A stretch of 21,620 nt of DNA from an uncultured Ruminococcus sp. GTDB taxonomy: Bacteria; Bacillota; Clostridia; Oscillospirales; Ruminococcaceae. The translations under genes were made by a program, and so were the position numbers. The notes beneath the pieces were generated by a model. It had not been told where the DNA came from. It ran no database searches and worked only from the letters and a program-made list of their open reading frames with translations. Positions 1-8,583 of the stretch are shown here, in pieces (within the stretch, counting starts at the first letter, position 1; each line of letters starts with the position of its first letter). The DNA lies in NCBI RefSeq assembly GCF_937915125.1, contig NZ_CALDMP010000057.1, forward strand, positions 1 through 21,620. The letters run 5' to 3'.

Positions 1-290
1 AGCGACAGCTTTTTCGAGGCGGGGCGAACAAGACCGCCCCGCCTTGTGAAACCATCTCATCAAGTAAAATTCTGCAAACGTCCCGGTGGGACGTTTGCAG
101 CAAAAACCGACCATAGATCAGTACTTACCACTACCAACAGTATAGCATGATTTTCGAAAAAAGTAAATACTGATTTTCATGGCAATGGGCAAAGAAAGGC
201 GGCAAATGGGACGGTTTTGGAGAGGTATACAAAAAAACGCCTCTGCTTCCAGGGAAACATGAGCGTTTGAACAAAATTCACAAAAAGTGC
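1..290. other. Non-coding region upstream of rpoB
   Basis: No convincing gene is seen here. It begins with a GC-rich hairpin: 8-bp perfect arms at 18-25 and 36-43 with a 10-nt loop and no T-tract on either side, which may belong to the 3' end of an upstream transcript. A second perfect palindrome lies at 72-100. The rest is AT-rich and includes a weak imperfect inverted repeat (about 115-125 against 161-174). The one minus-strand reading frame here resembles no protein and overlaps the rpoB promoter. Confidence 0.6.
72..100. repeat. Perfect 29-bp palindrome (13-bp arms, 3-nt loop)
   Basis: The arms 72-84 (CTGCAAACGTCCC) and 88-100 are exact reverse complements around GGT. On the plus strand CAAAAACC follows, so it is not a classical plus-strand terminator. 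Read on the minus strand it is followed by AATTTTAC, a weak U-run. It could be a terminator for an upstream gene, a processing site or an interspersed repeat unit; the window does not decide. Confidence 0.7.
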
Positions 291-319
291 TTGACAGGCA
301 GGGAATGATGTTATATAAT
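291..319 (+). promoter_or_regulatory. Sigma-A-type promoter of the rpoBC operon
   Basis: TTGACA at 291-296 and TATAAT at 314-319 are both perfect consensus with a 17-bp spacer. Transcription should start near 326, leaving about a 160-nt untranslated leader before rpoB. In many bacteria rpoBC is co-transcribed with rplJL; a full-consensus promoter here suggests rpoBC can be transcribed independently. Confidence 0.85.
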
Positions 320-483
320 TATAAAATGTATCGTAATGTGAAAATATATTTTTCAGCAAAATAGTATACCACATTCCGCCCACGCCTGTCAAGAGGATTC
401 TGAAATTTTGAAAAAAAGAAAGTTTCGCTCCGGCAGGCGGATTTTATGCCATGTCTGATAAAGAGTAAGGAGGTTTTTCGCCA

Positions 484-3400
484 ATGGTGCATGTTACGCC
501 AAAGCAGTGCGGGAAAAACGTTCGTATGAACTTCGGTAAGATCAACGAGGTTCTCGAAATGCCGAACCTGATCGAGGTACAGAAAAACTCGTACAACTGG
601 TTCCGTGAAAAGGGTCTGAAAGAGGTTTTCCGTGACGTTTCTTCCATTACGGATTATAACGGCAATCTGGTTTTGAACTTTACGGACTATCGGATCGATG
701 ACACACCGAAATATTCCATTGCGGAGTGCAAGGAACGTGACGTCACATATGCGGCACCCCTTCGTGTGACTGCGACGCTCTGGAACAAGGAGACCGGTGA
801 AGTAAAAGAAAGCGAAATCTTCATGGGCGACTTTCCGCTGATGACGGAGAGCGGCACGTTTGTCATCAATGGTGCGGAACGTGTTATCGTATCCCAGCTG
901 GTTCGTTCCCCGGGCGTGTATTATGCATCGGAGAAGGACCGCACCGGTAAGGATCTGTTCAAGGCAACTGTCATTCCGAACCGGGGCGCATGGCTGGAAT
1001 ATGAAATGGATTCCAACGATGTGGTCTATGTCCGCATTGATAAAAACCGCAAGATCCCCATCACGACCTTTATCCGTGCCCTGGGTATCAGCAGCGACGA
1101 GGAAATTGTGGAGATGTTCGCTAACGACGAACGTCTGAACCAGACCATCCTACAAAAGGATGCCACCAAAAACACAGAGGATGCCCTCATTGATGTGTAC
1201 AAGAAGCTCCGTCCGGGCGAGCCGCCTACGGTGGAAAGCTCTCTGACACACCTGAACAACCTCTTCTTCGATGCGAAGCGGTACGATCTGTGCCGGTTCG
1301 GTCGGTATAAATACAACAAGAAGCTGGGTATTGCCAGCCGTCTGTCAGGTCACGAGCTGTCCCGTCCGGTTATCGATGAGACCACCGGCGAGCTGCTCTT
1401 TGATGCAGGACAGACCCTGACCTTCGACCAGGCAACGCAGGTACAGGAGGCAGGCATCAAGGAAGCCTTCATCAAGGTTGAAACCAAGGAATATTATGTG
1501 ACCGAATCCGGTGAGAATGAGATCCGCTTTGTGGAAAAGGAAATCAAGATCATCGGCAATGGCATGGTAGATATCAGCGGCTATGTGAACTTCGACTGCG
1601 AGGAACTGGGCATCAGCGAAAAGGTGCGCTATTCCGTGCTTCGTGAGATTCTGGATTCCTGCACGGAGGAAGAAGAACTCCGCATGGCGATCCGCAAGCG
1701 TGCAGACGAACTTGTACCCAAGCACATTATTCTAGACGATATCTATGCTACCATCAGCTATTTCCTGAACCTGTGTGACGGCGTGGGTAATGTGGACGAT
1801 ATCGACCACCTGGGCAACCGCCGTATCCGTTCTGTAGGCGAACTGCTCCAGAACCAGTTCCGCATTGGTTTTACCCGTATGGAACGTGTGATCCGGGAGC
1901 GCATGAATATTCAGGCGCAGGATATGGATGTTATCACACCTCAGGCGCTGGTCAACATTCGTCCGGTGACTTCGGCAATCAAGGAATTCTTTGGTTCTTC
2001 ACCTCTGTCCCAGTTCATGGATCAGAATAACCCTCTGGCAGAACTGACCCACAAGCGACGTCTGTCGGCTCTGGGTCCCGGCGGTCTGTCTCGTGACCGT
2101 GCCGGATTCGAGGTACGTGACGTACACTACAGCCACTACGGCAGAATGTGCCCTATCGAGACGCCGGAAGGTCCGAACATCGGTCTGATCTCCTATCTGG
2201 CAACATTTGCACGCATCAACCAGTACGGCTTCATTGAAGCACCCTACCGGAAGGTAGACAAGGCAACAGGCTGTGTCACTGACGAAGTGGTCTATATGAC
2301 TGCCGACATGGAGGATAACTACATTGTGGCACAGGCGAACGAACCGCTGACTGAGGATGGTCATTTTGCCAATGCCAAGGTAGCAGGCCGCTATCGGGAT
2401 CAGATCCTGGAAATCGAAGCGGAAAAGGTCGATTTCATGGACGTTTCGCCGAAGATGGTAGTTTCTGTTGCGACTTCTATGATTCCGTTCCTGGAAAACG
2501 ACGACGCAAACCGTGCCCTCATGGGCTCCAACATGCAGCGTCAGGCTGTGCCGCTGCTCAAGACGGAGCGCCCTTTTGTAGGAACCGGTATGGAATACAA
2601 GGCAGCCGTAGACTCCGGTGTCTGCATCGTGTCGGAATATGATGGTGTCATTGACTCCGTCTCCGCAGACGAAATTGTGCTGGTGGACGATGACCACAAG
2701 ACACACAAGTATCACCTCCAGAAGTTCAAGCGTTCCAACCAGGCAACCTGCATCAACCAGCGTCCTATTGTTGACGCCGGCGAGCGTGTCCACAAGGGAC
2801 AGGTTCTGGCAGACGGCCCGGCAACGGCTGACGGTGAAATTTCTCTGGGTAAGAACGCCCTCATCGGCTTCATGACCTGGGAAGGCTATAACTACGAGGA
2901 TGCTGTTCTGCTGAACGAGCGTCTGGTGCGTGAGGATGTATTCACCTCCGTACACATTGAAGAATATGAGATCGAATGCCGTGATACCAAGCTGGGACCG
3001 GAAGAGATTACCCGGGATATCCCCAACGTGGGCGACGATGCACTGAAGGATCTGGACGAAAACGGTATTATCCGCATCGGTGCAGAAGTACACGCCGGTG
3101 ATATTCTGGTCGGCAAGGTTACCCCGAAGGGTGAAACAGAACTGACCGCAGAAGAACGGCTACTCCGTGCCATCTTCGGTGAAAAGGCACGTGAAGTCCG
3201 TGATAACTCTCTGAAGGTACCCCACGGCGAAGCTGGTATTATTGTAGATGTGAAGATCTTTACCCGTGAAAACTGCGATGAACTGTCTCCGGGCGTCAAC
3301 ATGCTGGTGCGCTGCTATATTGCACAGAAGCGTAAGATCTCCATCGGTGACAAGATGGCAGGCCGTCACGGTAACAAGGGTGTCGTTTCGAGAATCCTGC

Positions 3401-4362
3401 CGGAAGAGGATATGCCTTTCCTGCCGGACGGCACACCGCTGGATATCGTACTGAACCCCTTGGGCGTACCGTCTCGTATGAACATCGGACAGGTACTGGA
3501 AGTGCACCTGGGTATGGCTGCAAAGGCACTGGGCTGGCACATTATGACGCCGGTATTCGACGGCGCACACGAAGATGATATCCGTGCCTGCTTCCGTGAG
3601 GCAAACGAGCAGAATGCACCGCACCGTGATGATCCCTTTGAGCTGAAACCCATGGATAAGGTCATCAACCCCAAGGCACTGGAAATGTGTGAGGACGGCA
3701 AGTTCACCCTGTATGATGGCCGTACCGGTGAAAAGTTCGACAACCGTGTTACTGTCGGCTATATGTATTATCTCAAGCTCCACCATCTGGTAGATGATAA
3801 GATCCACGCACGTTCTGTCGGTCCATATGCGCTGGTAACACAGCAGCCTCTGGGCGGTAAGGCACAGTTCGGCGGACAGCGTTTCGGTGAGATGGAAGTA
3901 TGGGCGCTGGAGGCCTACGGCGCAGCTTATACCCTCCAGGAGATCCTGACCGTTAAGTCTGACGATACTGTGGGTCGTGTGAATACCTACGAGGCAATCG
4001 TCAAGGGTCAGAATGTTCCGAAGCCGGGTCTGCCGGAGTCCTTCAAGGTATTGATCAAGGAGATGCAGTCTCTGGGTCTGGACGTCAAGGCACTCGACAG
4101 CAATCAGGAAGAAATCGACCTCAAGTCCAATTTTGACGAAGATGATGCTATCATTCCGCAGCCGGTCAGCTTCGCAGATGATGCAGAAGAAACCATGCTG
4201 TATGATGAAGTGGATAAGGATATGGAAGATGCCGGACTGTCCTTCGAGGACGCCGACCTGGATGAAGATGATTTCCTGGGCGGCGATGCAGATCACGATG
4301 CAGAGGATGACGATGCACTCTTTGATCTGGGCATGGACGACGGTGACGATGATTTGCTCTGA
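484..4362 (+). CDS. rpoB: DNA-directed RNA polymerase subunit beta
   Basis: Beta subunit of RNA polymerase, which with beta' forms the catalytic centre. The 1292-aa product carries the family landmarks. These include the rifampicin region at about residues 504-535 (SSPLSQFMDQNNPL, then THKRRLSALGPGGL) with the usual susceptible residues (Q, D, H, S), GDKMAGRHGNKGVVS at about 955-969, and GGKAQFGGQRFGEMEVWALE from about 1124. The ATG at 484 is set by AAGGAGG (467-473), 10 nt upstream. The conserved protein ends near SLGLDVKAL. After it comes a 77-residue tail (1216-1292) with 34 Asp/Glu, one Lys and no Arg, likely disordered. rpoC follows after 75 bp. Rifampicin sensitivity is an inference from the wild-type residues. 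Confidence 0.98.
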   Translation: MVHVTPKQCGKNVRMNFGKINEVLEMPNLIEVQKNSYNWFREKGLKEVFRDVSSITDYNGNLVLNFTDYRIDDTPKYSIAECKERDVTYAAPLRVTATLWNKETGEVKESEIFMGDFPLMTESGTFVINGAERVIVSQLVRSPGVYYASEKDRTGKDLFKATVIPNRGAWLEYEMDSNDVVYVRIDKNRKIPITTFIRALGISSDEEIVEMFANDERLNQTILQKDATKNTEDALIDVYKKLRPGEPPTVESSLTHLNNLFFDAKRYDLCRFGRYKYNKKLGIASRLSGHELSRPVIDETTGELLFDAGQTLTFDQATQVQEAGIKEAFIKVETKEYYVTESGENEIRFVEKEIKIIGNGMVDISGYVNFDCEELGISEKVRYSVLREILDSCTEEEELRMAIRKRADELVPKHIILDDIYATISYFLNLCDGVGNVDDIDHLGNRRIRSVGELLQNQFRIGFTRMERVIRERMNIQAQDMDVITPQALVNIRPVTSAIKEFFGSSPLSQFMDQNNPLAELTHKRRLSALGPGGLSRDRAGFEVRDVHYSHYGRMCPIETPEGPNIGLISYLATFARINQYGFIEAPYRKVDKATGCVTDEVVYMTADMEDNYIVAQANEPLTEDGHFANAKVAGRYRDQILEIEAEKVDFMDVSPKMVVSVATSMIPFLENDDANRALMGSNMQRQAVPLLKTERPFVGTGMEYKAAVDSGVCIVSEYDGVIDSVSADEIVLVDDDHKTHKYHLQKFKRSNQATCINQRPIVDAGERVHKGQVLADGPATADGEISLGKNALIGFMTWEGYNYEDAVLLNERLVREDVFTSVHIEEYEIECRDTKLGPEEITRDIPNVGDDALKDLDENGIIRIGAEVHAGDILVGKVTPKGETELTAEERLLRAIFGEKAREVRDNSLKVPHGEAGIIVDVKIFTRENCDELSPGVNMLVRCYIAQKRKISIGDKMAGRHGNKGVVSRILPEEDMPFLPDGTPLDIVLNPLGVPSRMNIGQVLEVHLGMAAKALGWHIMTPVFDGAHEDDIRACFREANEQNAPHRDDPFELKPMDKVINPKALEMCEDGKFTLYDGRTGEKFDNRVTVGYMYYLKLHHLVDDKIHARSVGPYALVTQQPLGGKAQFGGQRFGEMEVWALEAYGAAYTLQEILTVKSDDTVGRVNTYEAIVKGQNVPKPGLPESFKVLIKEMQSLGLDVKALDSNQEEIDLKSNFDEDDAIIPQPVSFADDAEETMLYDEVDKDMEDAGLSFEDADLDEDDFLGGDADHDAEDDDALFDLGMDDGDDDLL

Positions 4363-4437
4363 TCGTCAGTATCCGTAAAAAAATACACAGGCGGTACGCC
4401 GTCTGTTTCCTCATAGATCGTAGTAGGAGGTAACGGT

Positions 4438-7400
4438 TTGGAATTTAAAAATTTTGAATCCATCAAGATCTGTCTCGCCTCTCCGGAGCGTATCCGGGAG
4501 TGGTCTTATGGTGCTGTAGAACGTCCGGAGACAATCAATTACCGTACACAGAAGCCGGAACGTGACGGTCTGTACTGCGAACGCATTTTCGGACCGACCA
4601 AGGACTGGGAGTGCCACTGCGGAAAGTTCAAGAAGATCCGCTTCAAGGGCAAGGTCTGCGACCGCTGCGGCGTAGAAGTTACCCGTGCAAAAGTGCGCCG
4701 GGAACGGATGGGTCACATCGAACTGGCTGCACCGGTTTCCCACATCTGGTACTTCAAGGGCACACCGTCTCGTATCGGTCAGATGCTGGAAATTTCCCAG
4801 AAGCGTCTGGAAGAAGTACTCTATTTCACCAAGTTTATTGTACTGGATCCGGGGCCCACAGACCTGGTGCCGAAGCAGCTGCTCACAGAAAAGGAATATA
4901 TCGCATACCGGGAAAAGTACGGCGATGAATTCGTGGCAGAAATGGGCGCTGAGGCAATCCAGAAGCTGCTGAAAGCCATTGATCTGGATGAACTGGCAGC
5001 AGAACTGAAAACCGAACTGGCTGGACTTTCTTCCGGTCAGAAGCGTGTGAAGCTGCTGAAGCGTCTGGAGATCGTAGAGGCATTCCGTCAGTCGGGCAAC
5101 CGTCCGGAGTGGATGATCCTGGATGTGGTTCCGGTAATTCCGCCGGATCTGCGCCCTATGGTCATGCTGGACGGCGGACGTTATGCAACGTCTGACCTGA
5201 ACGATCTGTATCGCCGAGTGATCAACCGAAACAATCGTCTGAAGCGGATGCTGGAACTGGATGCACCGGACATCATCGTCCGCAATGAGAAGCGTATGCT
5301 CCAGGAAGCCGTAGACGCCCTCATCGACAACGGCCGTCACGGCAGACCGGTCACCGGACCCAACAACCGTCCGCTGAAATCCCTGTCGGATATGCTGAAA
5401 GGTAAGCAGGGACGTTTCCGTCAGAACCTGTTGGGTAAGCGTGTTGACTATTCCGGCCGTTCCGTTATCGTTGTAGGTCCGGAACTGAAAATGTATCAGT
5501 GCGGTTTGCCGAAGGAAATGGCACTGGAACTGTTCAAGCCCTTCGTGCTCAAGCGTCTGGTGGATACCAAGGTTATTGCCAATATCAAGAGCGCCCGGAA
5601 AATGGTGGATCGTGCATCTCCTGAGGTATGGGATGCTCTGGAAAATGTTATCCACGACCATCCGGTACTCCTGAACCGTGCGCCTACCCTGCACCGTCTG
5701 GGTATCCAGGCATTTGAACCGGTGCTGGTAGAAGGTCGTGCTCTGAAACTGCACCCGCTGGTTTGTTCGGCGTTCAATGCTGACTTCGACGGGGACCAGA
5801 TGGCAGTGCATCTGCCCTTGTCCGCTGAGGCACAGGCTGAGGCACGTTTCCTCATGCTGGCTGCCAACAACCTGCTGAAGCCTTCGGACGGACGTCCGGT
5901 TGCTGTTCCGACACAGGATATGGTACTGGGTTCCTACTACCTGACCATGGAAAAGGACGGCGAAAAGGGCGAAGGCAAGGTGTTCCGGGATGTAAACGAA
6001 GCACTCATGGCATATCAGGAGGGAGATGTTTCCATTCACGCCAAGATCAAGGTGCGTATCACCAAGGATATCGGCGAAAAGCGTGTTTCTAAGATCATCG
6101 ACTGCACGGTCGGTCGACTGATCTTCAACGAAAATATTCCTCAGAATCTGGGCTATGTGGATCGTACCAATTCTGACAAGCAGTTCGACCTGGAAATTGC
6201 ATTCCTGGTAGGTAAGAAGCAGCTGGGTGAGATCATTGACCGCTGCATCAAGATCCACGGTACAACAACAACCTCCGAAGTACTTGACAAGATCAAGGCG
6301 ACCGGCTTTAAATACTCTACAAAGGCAGCACTGACGGTTGCCGTTTGTGACGCAGAGATTCCGAAGGAAAAATGGAATATTGTACACGATGCGGAAGCAA
6401 GGATTGATGAGATCAATACCCAGTATGAATATGGCTATCTTTCTGCAGTGGAGAAATCTGCTCAATTCATTAAGATCTGGAATAAGGCAACAGAGGATGT
6501 TACGGATGCCCTGATGAACGGTCTGGATCGGTACAACCCGATCTTCATGATGGCAGACTCCGGTGCCCGTGGTAGTAAGGCGCAGATTCGTCAGCTGGCG
6601 GGCATGCGTGGTCTGATTGCCAATACTTCCGGTGCGACTATCGAAATGCCGATTCGTGCAAATTATCGTGAGGGTCTGAATATTCTGGAATACTTCATTT
6701 CTTCCCGTGGTGCCCGTAAAGGTCTGGCGGATACAGCGCTGCGTACAGCGGACTCTGGTTATCTGACACGTCGTCTGGTTGACGTTTCTCAGGAAGTCAT
6801 CATCCGCGAAGATGACTGCGGTGCAACGGATGGTCTGGAAATTTATGAGATTCGCAGCGGCAGCAATGAACTGATTGAAAAGCTGGCTGAACGTCTGGTA
6901 GGCAGATTCCTGGTAGAGGATCTGCGGGATCCGCAGACCGGCGAGCTGGTTATCTCCAAAAACAAGATGCTCACAGAAGCAGACGCACAGAAGGTGTTGG
7001 ACTGCGGCGTAGAGCGTATCAAGATCCGTTCGGTACTCATGTGCCGTGCAAAGCAGGGTGTCTGCGCAAAGTGCTACGGTGCGAACCTGGCAAACGGCAA
7101 TCTGGTTTCCGTCGGCGAGGCGGTTGGTATTATTGCTGCCCAGTCCATTGGTGAGCCGGGTACCCAGCTGACCATGCGTACGTTCCATACGGGCGGTGTC
7201 GCAGGCGGCGGTGGTGATGGTGATATCACACAGGGTCTGCCCCGTGTCGAGGAACTGTTCGAGAGCCGTCACCCGAAGAATGCATCTGTTCTGTCTCGCA
7301 TCGACGGCGTGGTGCATATCGAAGAAATCAAGACTTCCCGCACCATTATTGTTACAAACGAGGAGACCGGCGAGTCTGAGTCCTATCCCATTCACTATAA

Positions 7401-8025
7401 CTTCAAGATCCGTGTACGAGAAGGTGAGTATATCACAAAGGGTACTCGCATGACTGAGGGTAATGTATTCCCGGGCGATATTCTGAGCATCCTGGGCGTA
7501 CAGGCTGTACAGGATTATATCATCAGCGAAGTACAGAAGGTATATCGTCTCCAGGGTGTAGATATCAACGACAAGCACATCGAAGTTATTGTTCGTCAGA
7601 TGCTGCGTAAGGTAAAGGTAGACGATCCGGGCAGCAGCTATCTGCTGCCGGGCACCATGGTTAGCCGCAGCAAGATCATGGAGATCAACGATGAACTCCA
7701 GGCACGCATGGATGCAGGGGAGACTGAGGTTGCACTGGTTACTGTTGAGCCGATGCTCCAGGGTATCACAAAGGCAGCGTCCAGCTCTGACAGCTTCCTG
7801 TCAGCGGCATCCTTCCAGGAGACCACAAAGGCACTGACCGATGCGGCAATCCGCGGCAAGAGCGACTATCTGTACGGTCTGAAGGAAAACGTGCTCATTG
7901 GTAAGCTGATCCCAGCTGGTACTGGTATGGATGTTTACAACAATGTCAAGGTTGTGAAGAACGAGTCCTATCTAGAGCACAACACGGCAATGCCGTCCAC
8001 ATCCCTCCCCACTTCTCTGGGTTGA
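4438..8025 (+). CDS. rpoC: DNA-directed RNA polymerase subunit beta'
   Basis: Beta' subunit, holding the Mg2+ site of RNA polymerase. The 1195-aa protein shows the N-terminal zinc ribbon (C59, C61, C74, C77), the absolutely conserved NADFDGDQMAVH with Mg-binding D449, D451 and D453, and the second zinc site (C794, C869, C876, C879). The trigger-loop region (SIGEPGTQLTMRTFHTGG) and a normal clostridial C terminus are also present. The start is TTG: AGGAGG at 4425-4430 lies 7 nt upstream, and the sequence from MEFKNFESIKI matches the family N terminus with no better ATG nearby. It shares the rpoB transcript. The long stop-free antisense frame over this gene is a by-product of its codon use. Confidence 0.98.
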   Translation: MEFKNFESIKICLASPERIREWSYGAVERPETINYRTQKPERDGLYCERIFGPTKDWECHCGKFKKIRFKGKVCDRCGVEVTRAKVRRERMGHIELAAPVSHIWYFKGTPSRIGQMLEISQKRLEEVLYFTKFIVLDPGPTDLVPKQLLTEKEYIAYREKYGDEFVAEMGAEAIQKLLKAIDLDELAAELKTELAGLSSGQKRVKLLKRLEIVEAFRQSGNRPEWMILDVVPVIPPDLRPMVMLDGGRYATSDLNDLYRRVINRNNRLKRMLELDAPDIIVRNEKRMLQEAVDALIDNGRHGRPVTGPNNRPLKSLSDMLKGKQGRFRQNLLGKRVDYSGRSVIVVGPELKMYQCGLPKEMALELFKPFVLKRLVDTKVIANIKSARKMVDRASPEVWDALENVIHDHPVLLNRAPTLHRLGIQAFEPVLVEGRALKLHPLVCSAFNADFDGDQMAVHLPLSAEAQAEARFLMLAANNLLKPSDGRPVAVPTQDMVLGSYYLTMEKDGEKGEGKVFRDVNEALMAYQEGDVSIHAKIKVRITKDIGEKRVSKIIDCTVGRLIFNENIPQNLGYVDRTNSDKQFDLEIAFLVGKKQLGEIIDRCIKIHGTTTTSEVLDKIKATGFKYSTKAALTVAVCDAEIPKEKWNIVHDAEARIDEINTQYEYGYLSAVEKSAQFIKIWNKATEDVTDALMNGLDRYNPIFMMADSGARGSKAQIRQLAGMRGLIANTSGATIEMPIRANYREGLNILEYFISSRGARKGLADTALRTADSGYLTRRLVDVSQEVIIREDDCGATDGLEIYEIRSGSNELIEKLAERLVGRFLVEDLRDPQTGELVISKNKMLTEADAQKVLDCGVERIKIRSVLMCRAKQGVCAKCYGANLANGNLVSVGEAVGIIAAQSIGEPGTQLTMRTFHTGGVAGGGGDGDITQGLPRVEELFESRHPKNASVLSRIDGVVHIEEIKTSRTIIVTNEETGESESYPIHYNFKIRVREGEYITKGTRMTEGNVFPGDILSILGVQAVQDYIISEVQKVYRLQGVDINDKHIEVIVRQMLRKVKVDDPGSSYLLPGTMVSRSKIMEINDELQARMDAGETEVALVTVEPMLQGITKAASSSDSFLSAASFQETTKALTDAAIRGKSDYLYGLKENVLIGKLIPAGTGMDVYNNVKVVKNESYLEHNTAMPSTSLPTSLG

Positions 8026-8029
8026 TGCC

Positions 8030-8329
8030 ATGGAAAAACGCTGGAAAAAATGGCTTGTGTGTGTCCTGAGTGCACTGCTGCTCTGGGGAGTGCCCGTGGA
8101 AAACGGGGTCTCTGCGGCGGAAACTGCACCGGCACAGACGGCTGTGACAACAGAGGCACAGACAGAGGAAGAACCGTCTAAAACGGTGAAGATCATCGGA
8201 TTTCTGGCAATTTTCACAGTTGCCTGCGGCGTGACCGCCTATGTGGTGATGCGTCCCAGCCTGAAAAAGCTGAAAGACGCAAAACAGCAGGCGGCGCAGA
8301 CGGAATCGGGTGATTCAAAAACAGAATAA
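8030..8329 (+). CDS. Small secreted/membrane protein encoded directly behind rpoC
   Basis: A 99-aa protein of unrecognised family. The N terminus is a signal peptide: positive start (EKRWKK), hydrophobic core at about 8-20 and an AxA-like cleavage site near residue 29-30 (VSA-AE). A short Thr/Glu-rich stretch (31-50) precedes a transmembrane helix at about 52-74 (KIIGFLAIFTVACGVTAYVV). A charged cytoplasmic tail (KKLKDAKQQ) and a polar end follow. The ATG is 4 nt after the rpoC stop and has no clear ribosome binding site, so translation is probably coupled to rpoC. Placement before the operon terminator makes it the last gene of the polymerase transcript. The function is unknown and I do not assign one. 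Confidence 0.75.
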   Translation: MEKRWKKWLVCVLSALLLWGVPVENGVSAAETAPAQTAVTTEAQTEEEPSKTVKIIGFLAIFTVACGVTAYVVMRPSLKKLKDAKQQAAQTESGDSKTE

Positions 8330-8333
8330 ATGC

Positions 8334-8377
8334 AAACAGGGCTTGCTGCATGGTTGAAGTGCAGTAAGCCCTGTTTT
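8334..8377 (+). terminator. Intrinsic terminator of the rpoBC operon
   Basis: A 17-bp stem runs from 8334-8350 to 8360-8376 around a 9-nt loop, perfect except for one wobble pair, and ends in TTTT (8374-8377). It lies 5 nt after the stop of the small membrane protein. An A-run on the other side is short, so it works mainly in the plus direction. Confidence 0.8.
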
Positions 8378-8389
8378 GGTATGTATGAA

Positions 8390-8554
8390 GGTCACCTCTA
8401 AAAAACCGCTCTCCCGTCATCTGCGGCGCATCTTTACGCCATCTTCTCTTGCGAAAAAACTTGAAATACATCGAGTATTCCTACATTTTTCCGCAAGGGA
8501 ATCTATCGCAAATCTGCACCACATCTGACGGATTCGGGGGTTTTAGAGATGCCC
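8390..8554. mobile_element. MITE-like element with dyad symmetry over its full length
   Basis: About 165 bp whose two halves are imperfect reverse complements along their entire length. The left end GGTCACCTCTAAAAAACC matches the complement of the right end, GGGCATCTCTAAAACCCC. Further in, CGTCATCTGCGGCGCATCTT (left) matches CGTCAGATGTGGTGCAGATT (right, complemented). The arms CTTGCGAAAAAAC and CTTGCGGAAAAATG meet at an apex near 8470-8475. It encodes nothing. No clear target duplication is visible in the flanks. It lies between the convergent rpoC and pyrB transcription units and, when transcribed, should fold into a long hairpin that could also stop pyrB transcription. Element type is inferred from structure only. 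Confidence 0.65.
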
Positions 8555-8583
8555 ATAAGAATGGCAACTGAACTGTATCTTGC

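Noticed and set aside
1999..4296. Long minus-strand frames opposite rpoB (1999-3093, 3160-4296)
   Set aside because: Antisense shadows of a highly conserved gene, without ribosome binding sites or recognisable domains.
4411..7578. 1055-codon open frame on the minus strand opposite rpoC
   Set aside because: It lies fully within rpoC, has no similarity to any protein family I know, and follows from rpoC's avoidance of codons that read as stops on the other strand.
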